Assembly (NCBI GenBank): GCA_963807225.1
Contig: CAWEAD010000005.1
Span: 806,001-870,000 of the forward strand
Source of the DNA: JAGVGT01 sp963807225
Lineage (GTDB): Bacteria; Desulfobacterota; Desulfobulbia; Desulfobulbales; JAGXFP01
DNA length: 64,000 bases
Reading direction: 5' to 3'
Positions within the stretch are counted from its first letter, which is position 1. The number at the start of each line of letters is the position of its first letter. The notes beneath the pieces are model-generated. The model had not been told where the DNA came from. It did no database searches and saw only the letters and a program-made list of their open reading frames with translations. Positions 17,235 through 26,935 of the stretch are shown here, piece by piece. A program made the position numbers and the translations under genes.

Positions 17235-18031
17235 CCTCGGATCAGGCCTGGGAGGCAATGGTCGCCACCGGGCTTTTGGGACCGATTGCAGTGAAATATC
17301 TCCCCGCCACCGGCTCCACCAACGACGAGGCCCTGATTATGGCTCGGGACGGTGCACCAACCGGCACCATGGTGGTAACCGAGAGTCAAAATCGCGGCCG
17401 GGGGCGGCTGGGCAAGGAGTGGCTGTCGCCACCGGCGGGCGGTCTTTACTGCTCGCTTATCCTGCGCCCGCGTCTGGCCCCGAACGATCTGCCGAAATTG
17501 ACCCTGGCCGCCGGCCTGGCAGTCAGCCGGGCGATTGAAAAGACCTGCGGTCTGGCGCCCCGGCTCAAATGGCCCAACGATCTCTGGCTTGGTGAACGGA
17601 AATTCGGCGGCATTCTGGCCGAGGCCCTCTTCGGCGCCGACGGCAACGTGGTGGTTCTGGGGCTGGGTCTGAATGTCAATACCGACCTGAGCATCTTTCC
17701 CGCCGCTTTGCAGGAAAAGATCACCTCCCTGCGCCATGCAAGCGGACAGGCCTGGGCTCGCAGCAGTCTGTTGCTGGCCATCCGGGAAGAAATCCTGACC
17801 GTCGTAGCCCGCCTCGAAGCAGAAGGCTTCAGCGGCATCCTGGCCGAATGGCGCGAACGCGACGCCCTCTACGGGCGGGAATTGTCCTGGATCAGTCAAA
17901 ACGGTTCGCTGGTCCGGGGAGTGTGTCTGGGTCCGGACTCCGACGGGCTGTTGCGGATCAGGGACGGGAAAGGACAAATCCACGAAGTGCTGTCCGGCGA
18001 TCTGACTCTTCTGAATCCGGGCCTGGGCTAG
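17231..18031 (+). CDS. birA: Biotin--[acetyl-CoA-carboxylase] ligase
   Basis: A 266-residue biotin protein ligase that attaches biotin to carboxylase subunits. Motifs are ESQNRGRGRLGKEWLSP (biotinyl-AMP loop), GGLYCSLILRP, LKWPNDLWLGERKFGGILAE and VVLGLGLNVN, followed by a small SH3-like C-terminal domain. There is no N-terminal helix-turn-helix, so it is the non-regulatory (group I) form. It overlaps surE upstream and converges with the SGNH hydrolase gene, overlapping by 4 bp. Confidence 0.93.
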   Translation: MTSDQAWEAMVATGLLGPIAVKYLPATGSTNDEALIMARDGAPTGTMVVTESQNRGRGRLGKEWLSPPAGGLYCSLILRPRLAPNDLPKLTLAAGLAVSRAIEKTCGLAPRLKWPNDLWLGERKFGGILAEALFGADGNVVVLGLGLNVNTDLSIFPAALQEKITSLRHASGQAWARSSLLLAIREEILTVVARLEAEGFSGILAEWRERDALYGRELSWISQNGSLVRGVCLGPDSDGLLRIRDGKGQIHEVLSGDLTLLNPGLG

Positions 18032-18581
18032 AGAGTATGAGCCTTGCCGACCCCATCAAGAAACTGCCTGATAACCGCCGCCCAGAGTTGATAGCCCCGC
18101 TCGGTCAGGTGCACCTCGTCGGCCAAAACTTCCGGCAAAGGCAAGCCGCTCGGATCGGTCAAGGCGCTCCAGGCGTCGAGATAATGGGCTCCGCTCCGCT
18201 CCGCCAGTCGACGCAGGGAGTCGTTAACCCGCTCCACCGCTTGGGGGGCCAGATAGTAAAGGTCCATGGGCAGGAGATTGTTGACCACCAGGAGTGTCCG
18301 AGGCCAGGCGGATTTGAAGGTAACCAGAATATCCTCGTATGGACCCATGAAATCGAAACGTTCCATGGCCACATTATTGGTGCCGATCATCACCAGTACC
18401 AGATCCGGCGGCTCCAGGCGGGCGACGATCCGACCGGCCCGCTCCCGCAATTCTTCCACCGCTTCTCCCGAACGGCCCAGGTTTTGGCACTTCAGGCCCG
18501 GCAGCAAGGTTGACCAGTCGCCGTACTCGATCATCGAGTCGCCGACCAGCAGCAACCGGGATAATTGTTTTGCCCCTTTGG

Positions 18582-18585
<4 letters not shown>
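18028..18585 (-). CDS. SGNH/GDSL-family hydrolase
   Basis: A 185-residue serine esterase-like protein with the four family blocks: LLLVGDSMIEYGDW (nucleophile Ser), GRSGEAVEEL (Gly), IGTNNVAM (Asn) and ADEVHLTERGY (catalytic Asp-x-x-His). Members deacylate lipids, sugars or thioesters. No signal peptide is visible, so it acts in the cytoplasm, like tesA-related or lysophospholipase-like enzymes. It overlaps the glgX stop by 4 bp and follows that gene, suggesting an operon. Confidence 0.85.
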
Positions 18586-20693
<2,108 letters not shown>

Positions 20694-20895
20694 GGGCTCT
20701 GAAAAAATATCCTCTGGAATGATAAATCAGGTTGACTAACTAAGAACTATTATTGTTTAATACAAACAAGACAAAAATAGTCCTGCTTCTCCGGAAGACG
20801 GCGACCCGGATGGATCATGATTAGAATCTTATAAGAAAAACCGGCGGGAGGGAAGGATAATGCCCACCGAAATAACATTCTCAGGAGGGTATATC

Positions 20896-21843
20896 ATGGG
20901 ACTGGCCAATCTGCTTGACATCAACGATACGACCGCATTCTCAATCGACTGGGAAATCACCCCGTCTCTGACCTTTACCATGTTCGAAAGCTGGGGCGGG
21001 CGCAACGGCGAACGGGTTCGCAACAACGACGAAAAATTTTATTACTTCTACGTCGATGGTTGGGAAACCCCTTACGGCCTCTATCTGATGGAACGCGGCG
21101 TCAAGTATGCCCGGCCCGTGGCCGGGATCAAGGCACCACAAGAGCTGATCGATGCCTGCGTGGCCGACGAGGGCCGTTCCGCTTCCCTGGACAAGAGTTA
21201 TGCGATCAACCGGGCCATGCGCGAATGGCTGGTCGCCAACATCGTTAATCTGGTCAACCCCGAGCTGGTCACCGCCTTGGCCCGGCCGGAAAAGCCGGTG
21301 GAGGAATTGGGCACGGGCCTGCCAGCGGCCGGCACGATACCGGCCGATCTGCGGCTGCGCAGGATCCGCCATGAAGGACGGACCTTCACTGAGGAGCAGG
21401 TGGCCGAGCTGATCCGCACCCACAATTATTTCGACACCCAGCTCAATCCGGAAGGCCGTTTCGAGAACTATCTGGTCGCCAACGACGATGGCGCCACCGC
21501 CACCGACCTGGTCACCGGGGTGATGTGGCAGCTGGGCGGCCACGATCTTACCAGCATCAAAAAGTCCAAGGCCCAGGTCGATGAGTTGAACCGGCAGAAA
21601 TTCGCCGGCTACGATGACTGGCGGCTGCCGACCCTGGACGAAGCCATGTCCCTGATGACCCCGGTCAAAAACGAAAAAGGACTTTACCTGCACCCGGCCT
21701 TTTCGCGGGAGCAGCCTTTCATCTTTGTCGCCGACGAACGGAGCCCCGGTGGCTATTGGTTTGTCGACTACAAACAGGGGGCCGTGTTCTGGGCCTCCGG
21801 TACCATCCCCGGCGGATTCGGACGGGCCTGCCGTACCGTCTGA
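20896..21843 (+). CDS. Lcl_C / DUF1566-domain protein
   Basis: A 315-residue protein. The C-terminal domain contains DLVTGVMWQLGGHD, YDDWRLPTLDEAMSLM and GGYWFVDYKQGAVFW, the hallmark of the Lcl C-terminal (DUF1566) domain, often linked to surface or adhesin proteins. The N-terminal 150 residues are not recognised. No signal peptide is evident. I set the start at 20896 behind AGGAGGG instead of an upstream in-frame ATG at 20860. Confidence 0.75.
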   Translation: MGLANLLDINDTTAFSIDWEITPSLTFTMFESWGGRNGERVRNNDEKFYYFYVDGWETPYGLYLMERGVKYARPVAGIKAPQELIDACVADEGRSASLDKSYAINRAMREWLVANIVNLVNPELVTALARPEKPVEELGTGLPAAGTIPADLRLRRIRHEGRTFTEEQVAELIRTHNYFDTQLNPEGRFENYLVANDDGATATDLVTGVMWQLGGHDLTSIKKSKAQVDELNRQKFAGYDDWRLPTLDEAMSLMTPVKNEKGLYLHPAFSREQPFIFVADERSPGGYWFVDYKQGAVFWASGTIPGGFGRACRTV

Positions 21844-21871
21844 TCCCTCGGGGCGCTCTCCCCCTTTATCA

Positions 21872-21911
21872 GCCGGCCGGGACACCTCTTCTCCCACTGG
21901 TCCCGGCCGGC
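21872..21911 (+). terminator. Hairpin after the Lcl_C gene
   Basis: GCCGGCCGGGAC and GTCCCGGCCGGC make a perfect 12-bp stem around a 16-nt loop, 28 bp after the stop. The downstream tract is only moderately T-rich (CCTCCTCTT), so termination efficiency is uncertain. Confidence 0.5.
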
Positions 21912-22054
21912 CCTCCTCTTAAGCGTTCCGACCGCTCAACCATGATAAGATTTGACGCCGGATGAAAACGGCAGGTATATTTTTACCGTCAATCATCATC
22001 CATCACCTGCCGGCTGCGGTCCACCGGCACCGAGATCGACTGAGCGGAGTCGCC

Positions 22055-22609
22055 ATGAACTGGCGCAAATGGAACAACCTGATCCATCGCGATCTGGGCT
22101 ATCTTTGCTTCGGCCTGACCATCATCTACGTGATCTCCGGCGTGGCGCTAAACCATACCGACCGCTGGAACCCCAGCTACCGGGTGGCGCATCTCCGCTC
22201 CAATCTGGCCCCGGACCTGGTCGGGACCAGACTCGATCAACAATTCGTCACGCTCCTCCTGCAGAGCCTGGATGAACCGGGCCGCTATCTGAACAGCTTT
22301 CAGCCCGACCCCGGCACCCTGCAGGTCTTCGTCGAGGGTAATACCATCACCGTCAACCTGGCCACCGGCGAGATCCTCCAGGAAAAGGTCGAAGCACGGC
22401 CGCTCCTGCGCCAGGTCAACTTCCTGCACTTGAACCAGCCCAAAAAACTCTGGACCTGGTTCGCCGATCTCTACGCCGTCTGCCTGGGTCTCCTGGCCCT
22501 CACCGGTGTTTTTGTGCTGAGCGGCAAAAAAGGCATCACCGGCCGCGGCGCCTGGCTCACCACTCTCGGCCTGCTCTTGCCGCTTTTATTTCTCTGGCTC
22601 TACTCTTAG
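22055..22609 (+). CDS. PepSY-associated-type small membrane protein
   Basis: A 184-residue membrane protein with an N-terminal transmembrane helix (LGYLCFGLTIIYVISGVALN), a roughly 80-residue soluble domain with LQVFVEGNTITVNLATGEIL (PepSY-like strand pattern), and two C-terminal helices (ADLYAVCLGLLALTGVFVLS and LGLLLPLLFLWLYS). The overall layout matches PepSY-associated TM proteins found near cytochromes and iron systems. The ATG at 22055 has GGAG upstream. No functional partner is adjacent. Confidence 0.7.
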   Translation: MNWRKWNNLIHRDLGYLCFGLTIIYVISGVALNHTDRWNPSYRVAHLRSNLAPDLVGTRLDQQFVTLLLQSLDEPGRYLNSFQPDPGTLQVFVEGNTITVNLATGEILQEKVEARPLLRQVNFLHLNQPKKLWTWFADLYAVCLGLLALTGVFVLSGKKGITGRGAWLTTLGLLLPLLFLWLYS

Positions 22610-22734
22610 CTTCTCCGCTTAAATCCTGATTCAGGTTGCCCGAACGCGAAGTTTGTGCCATTTATTAACCTGCATTTTTTCGCGGGAGACAACCTCCCGG
22701 CTTCAGCCACTATTTCCACTATCGGGACAACAAC

Positions 22735-25659
22735 ATGGTTCTCTCAGCTTTTCGTAAACCCAAGTGGCAGCACCGCGACGCCTCCGTACGTTTGGCAGCC
22801 CTGCAGGAATTACCCGCCGACCAGCAGGAAACCTTTGCCACCGTGGTCCGGGACGACCAGGTTCAGGAGGTGCGGCTGGCCGCCATCGCCCGTTTGACAG
22901 AAATTCCCACCCTGATCGCACTGACCGGACAGATCAGCGACACCGCCCTGCTGACCGCCCTCGACAGTAGAATCGCCGCCCTGCGCCACCAGGCAATTTT
23001 GGCCGCCGCTGAACTCGACACCGCCCTGACCCTGCTCCGGGAACTGCGCGACCCCGACCTGCTGGCCGATCTGGCCGTCCAGGCCGAGCAGCCGGCCCTG
23101 CGGGTAGCCGCCGTCAACAATCTGGACGATCAGGAAAAACTGGCCGCCGTGGTCGAACAGCAGTGCGGCCGGGAGGCGGCCAGCGCCGCCATTGCCCGGA
23201 TCAACCGGGAAGAACTGCTGGCCAGGGTAAAAACCACGGCGTCCGGCAAGACCGCCCGCCGCCTGGCCGGAGAAAAACTGGCCAGCCTGCAGGCGGCCCA
23301 CCAGAGGCCAGACCCTAAAGTCAGTAAAACCAGCCGCCTGGATGAGCTGGCGGCGGAAGCAGTACGTCTCGGCACCGCCCCGATCCTGGACCAGGCCGAA
23401 GCCGCCCTGGATGAACTGCAGCGGGAATGGCGGGAGCTTGATCCCGAGATGCAACACCAGTCCGCCGCCGCTTTTCAGGGAACCTGCGCCGGCCTGGCCG
23501 CCCGCCTGGAGGGAGTCCGGCAACTCCGGACCGCCGAGGCGGCCAAAGCGACCCGCTATGAAGAACAACAGGGCCGTCTGGAAGAGCTTTGCCTGACCAT
23601 CGAAAAACTTATCGGTTCAACCGCCACCGAGGCCCCGGTCGAATTAGCCGCAGCCGAAAAAGCCTGGCACCAAGCCATAGGCGAAGGGATTGCACCGTCC
23701 ACCGCCCTGAGCAAGCGTTTTGAACAAGGAGTCACCGCCTTCAAGCGAACCCGGGAGAAAATCGAAGAGGAACTGACCCGAGTCACCGGGCTGGAGAAAC
23801 ACCTGTCCCAAGCCGGAGAACTCCTGGCCGCCGGAGATGCCAACCAGGCCGAAAAGCTGCTGGCCGGAACCGCGCGTGAACTGAGCGAACTCAAGCTCAA
23901 GCACCTCCCCCCCGGATCTCTCCGGGAGCGTCAGGCAGAACTGGCCCGACAACTGACCGAATTGCAGGAGCGCCGGCGCCAGGACAATCTGGCCCAGCGC
24001 CGACGGCTTTGCGAACAGGCGACCGCTCTTCTGGCGGCAGAGAACCCGGAGCAGGCTGAAACCGAGGCCAAAACCCTGCGCCGGCAGTGGCAGCAGCTCC
24101 CTCCCCTGACCGACCCTGAAGCCGAGGAACTGGGCGCCGGCTTCCAGGCCAACCTGAAGGCCCTGACCGAAAAGATCGACAATTACCGCCACGAAAAAGA
24201 CTGGCAGCTCTGGGCCAATCTCACCCTCAAACAGGAGTTGCTGAAAAAGGTCGAGAGACTGGACGAGGTCACCGATCTGCCCCTGGTCCTGGAAACCATC
24301 AAAGAGGCCCAGGCAGCCTGGAAGGAGATCGGCCCGGTGCCGCAGAAACTCTCCCGCCAGCTCTGGGATAAATTCCATGCGGCCGGTGACCGCAACTACC
24401 AGCGGTGCGGACCCTACCTGGAAGAACTCAAGGCGGCCCGGATTGCCGCCCTGGACCGAAAGGAAGCGATCTGCGTCCTGGCCGAGGAGTTGGCCGAATC
24501 GGAGCAGTGGCAGAAGAGCGCCACGGCGATAAAGGAGCTGCAGGCCGAATGGCAGAAGCTGTCGACCAGCCCCGGCGGCGAGGAGCATCGCCTCTTCCAG
24601 CGCTTCCGGAAGGCCTGCAACCATTTCTTCGCCCGCCGCCACGCCCATTACGAAAGCGGCAGCGAAGTCCGGCAGGCCAACCTGCGGGAGAAGGAAAAAC
24701 TCTGCCTCGAGGTGGAAGAGATCGTCGCCAACCCCCAGTTCAATGACGCCGGCCGGATCCGCAACCTGCAGGGGCGCTGGAAAAAAATCGGTCCGGCGCC
24801 CAAGGAGCAGAGCGATACGGTCTGGCAGCGCTTCCGTGGAAGTTGCGACAAATATTACGCCTGGCTGGACGAGGAGCGGGCCCGGAACCTGGCCCGCAAA
24901 GAGGAACTGTGCACCGCCGTAACCGAAATCCTCGCCGGACTCACCCCGGAAACAAACCTGAAAGAGATCGGTACCAGGCTGGTCGAACTGCAGCAGCAGT
25001 GGAAAGAAATCGGCCCGGTAACCCAGGAGCAGAGTGAAGAAATTTGGCAGCGTTTCCACGGGCCGATCGACGAGTTCTTCAAGGCCCGCCACCAGCAGTT
25101 CGAGGAGGCCGAGAAGGAACGACACCTGAACCTGGAGAAAAAAGAAGAGCTGCTGCGGAAGGCCGAGGAACTGGCCGGCAAAGGCAACACCAAGGAAACC
25201 GCCGCTACCCTGCAGGATTTGCAGAAGGAGTGGCAGGAAGCCGGGCCCGCTCCCCGCGAGATCGACCGGGAGCTCAACCACCAGTTCAAGGAGCTTTGTG
25301 ATTCCTTCTTCGCCGGCCGGCGCCAGTACTTCGCCGACCTCAGCAACGAGCGCTTGGAAAACCAGCGGCAGAAGGAAACCCTCTGCCTGCGGATGGAAAA
25401 TCTGGCCGGCGCCACCCCGGCCGGGGTCAAGGGCAAAAACCAGGCCCTCTCCCTGGCCGAGCAATTGAAGATGGCCATGGAGGAAAACTTCATGCTGGCC
25501 GGCCGCCGCGATGACAAAGCCGAGATCCAGGCTGAAGTCAAAAAGATCCAGGAAGAATGGAAAAAGATCGGGCCGGCCGAACGCAAGTACGAACAGGCGT
25601 TGCGGGACCGGTTCCGGAAGGCACTGGATACCTTTTACGACCGACAGAAGAAGGGTTGA
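22735..25659 (+). CDS. Large DUF349-repeat coiled-coil protein
   Basis: A 974-residue cytoplasmic-looking protein. Residues 1-150 contain short helical repeats with a HEAT-like pattern (VRLAALQELPADQQETFATV). From about residue 230 there is a series of DUF349 units marked by a Trp-centred motif (WKEIGPVPQ, WKKIGPAPKEQ, WKEIGPVTQEQ, WQEAGPAPRE, WKKIGPAERK) at residues near 232, 452, 529, 606, 682, 756, 833 and 942, mostly spaced 74-77 residues. Linkers are charged coiled coil. The family's function is not established; proteins of this kind are linked to large helical assemblies. The gene is single with no clear partners. Confidence 0.88.
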   Translation: MVLSAFRKPKWQHRDASVRLAALQELPADQQETFATVVRDDQVQEVRLAAIARLTEIPTLIALTGQISDTALLTALDSRIAALRHQAILAAAELDTALTLLRELRDPDLLADLAVQAEQPALRVAAVNNLDDQEKLAAVVEQQCGREAASAAIARINREELLARVKTTASGKTARRLAGEKLASLQAAHQRPDPKVSKTSRLDELAAEAVRLGTAPILDQAEAALDELQREWRELDPEMQHQSAAAFQGTCAGLAARLEGVRQLRTAEAAKATRYEEQQGRLEELCLTIEKLIGSTATEAPVELAAAEKAWHQAIGEGIAPSTALSKRFEQGVTAFKRTREKIEEELTRVTGLEKHLSQAGELLAAGDANQAEKLLAGTARELSELKLKHLPPGSLRERQAELARQLTELQERRRQDNLAQRRRLCEQATALLAAENPEQAETEAKTLRRQWQQLPPLTDPEAEELGAGFQANLKALTEKIDNYRHEKDWQLWANLTLKQELLKKVERLDEVTDLPLVLETIKEAQAAWKEIGPVPQKLSRQLWDKFHAAGDRNYQRCGPYLEELKAARIAALDRKEAICVLAEELAESEQWQKSATAIKELQAEWQKLSTSPGGEEHRLFQRFRKACNHFFARRHAHYESGSEVRQANLREKEKLCLEVEEIVANPQFNDAGRIRNLQGRWKKIGPAPKEQSDTVWQRFRGSCDKYYAWLDEERARNLARKEELCTAVTEILAGLTPETNLKEIGTRLVELQQQWKEIGPVTQEQSEEIWQRFHGPIDEFFKARHQQFEEAEKERHLNLEKKEELLRKAEELAGKGNTKETAATLQDLQKEWQEAGPAPREIDRELNHQFKELCDSFFAGRRQYFADLSNERLENQRQKETLCLRMENLAGATPAGVKGKNQALSLAEQLKMAMEENFMLAGRRDDKAEIQAEVKKIQEEWKKIGPAERKYEQALRDRFRKALDTFYDRQKKG

Positions 25660-25693
25660 CTTGAATCGACTTCAACACGTTTGGCATTGATCA

Positions 25694-26189
25694 TTTTCTT
25701 TGCTTGCCCAAAGAAAACGAACCAAAAGAAAGGGCAGGCCGTCACTTGCCCAGCTTCGCTGGGTTCCCGGAGTTTATGCCCGGTTTTATCGGGTATTTCT
25801 CGGAGCAGCCGAGAGTTTTAAAACTCGCGGAGTTTATACCCCCTTGCGGGGGCTCAAACAGTTAAAACTCTCTTTTCGACTGCTCCTGCGATACTCGGCG
25901 GCGTGAAATGGCCGCTAGAGGAACTACTGTTAGATTTCGTTAATGCCACTTGCGTGGTTTCGTATCGAATAATGCAAAAGTAATTCCGCTGCTATTCCCC
26001 CCCATCTCACGCAGCCGGAGTGCCGCCGGAGTGGCCGGAAAAAGCGAGAAAGCTGTCTGAGGGCCGTCAGGCCCGAGTTCTTTCTCGCCCGGCCGCGACA
26101 AGTCACGGAGGGAAGGCCGCCGAAGGCGGACCAAGTGACAGGGGGTGTCTTTTCTTTTGGTAACTTTTCTTTGGACAAGCAAAGAAAAG
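25694..26189. mobile_element. About 500-bp element with long terminal inverted repeats (MITE-like)
   Basis: The left end (25694-25748, TTTTCTTTGCTTGCCCAAAG...GTCACTTG) and the right end (26132-26189, reverse complement) match over about 56 bp at roughly 80 percent. Between them are further short hairpins and two short ORFs that run inward from the ends (MLAQRKRTKRK... and MLVQRKVTKRKD...). Such ORFs are often annotated as hypothetical proteins in Proteobacteria but are simply translations of the repeat end. No transposase is present, so any movement would be in trans. It sits between the DUF349 gene and the TSUP transporter gene. Confidence 0.7.
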
Positions 26190-26202
26190 TTACAACTCCA
26201 AA

Positions 26203-26931
26203 CTAGAGAATAGCACTCCCAATCATCATCGCCCCCATCAGCAACAAAGCCACCAGCACCAGCTTAAGATAGCCCTCGGTGCGGAAACTGCCGTAGAGCA
26301 GCGACCCGGACCAGACCCCGATCAGCACCGCCGGAAAACTCCAGCCGAAGACCCGGATCACCTCGCCGGTGGTCAGCCCACCCAGTAAATGAGCCAGAGC
26401 GGTGGCGATCCCCCCCAGGAAAAAGTAGATCGATAAAGTCGCCTTGATCTGGTGCTTGCTCCAGCCGGTCAGGGTCGCGTAGATGATCGAGGGCGGCCCG
26501 CCGGCACTGAAGGCGGCGCTGATCGCCCCGGAGGCGAAACCGGCCGTAACTCCCCAGCCCTGGCCCAACCGGACCGGCCGGGGATGGGCCAGCAGGCGAT
26601 AAAGGGCGAAACCCACCAGCATCAGGCCCAACAGCAGCATAAAGAGCGGCTCGCTGGTCTTCTTCAGGAAGAGCACCCCCACCCCCACCCCCGGCACGAA
26701 GCCGGCCAGCAGCGGCCCGATCTTGCGCCAGTCCAGGTGGCTCTTGAGCTGTAGAGAGAGCACCGTGGTAATCAACAGGCCATTCAAGATGGAGAAGGGC
26801 ACCGCCACCCGGATATCCATGAACAGAACCAGGAGCGGTAACGAGACCAGCGCCGAACCAAAGCCGGTCAGCCCCTGGGTGAAGGCGCCGGCCAGGACGA
26901 TGAGCATGACCAAGAGGTAATGTTCGGGCAT
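26203..26931 (-). CDS. TSUP-family (TauE/SafE) membrane transporter
   Basis: A 242-residue membrane protein with about eight hydrophobic segments. The N-terminus (VMLIVLAGAFTQGLTGFGSA) and middle (GFASGAISAAFSAGGPPSII) carry the glycine-rich repeats of the TauE/SafE family, which exports or imports sulfite, sulfoacetate and related anions. A sulfur-compound role would fit this organism, but the substrate is not determined by sequence. It begins 4 bp after the P-type ATPase stop and is probably co-transcribed with it. Confidence 0.88.
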   Translation of the reverse strand: MPEHYLLVMLIVLAGAFTQGLTGFGSALVSLPLLVLFMDIRVAVPFSILNGLLITTVLSLQLKSHLDWRKIGPLLAGFVPGVGVGVLFLKKTSEPLFMLLLGLMLVGFALYRLLAHPRPVRLGQGWGVTAGFASGAISAAFSAGGPPSIIYATLTGWSKHQIKATLSIYFFLGGIATALAHLLGGLTTGEVIRVFGWSFPAVLIGVWSGSLLYGSFRTEGYLKLVLVALLLMGAMMIGSAIL

Positions 26932-26935
26932 CGGT

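Noticed and set aside
23644..25464. Minus-strand 606-residue ORF
   Set aside because: Antisense to the DUF349 array; long only because GC-rich repeats avoid stops in that frame.
25700..26182. Two short ORFs with QRK-TKRK starts
   Set aside because: They are translations of the terminal inverted repeats of the TIR element and not independent genes.
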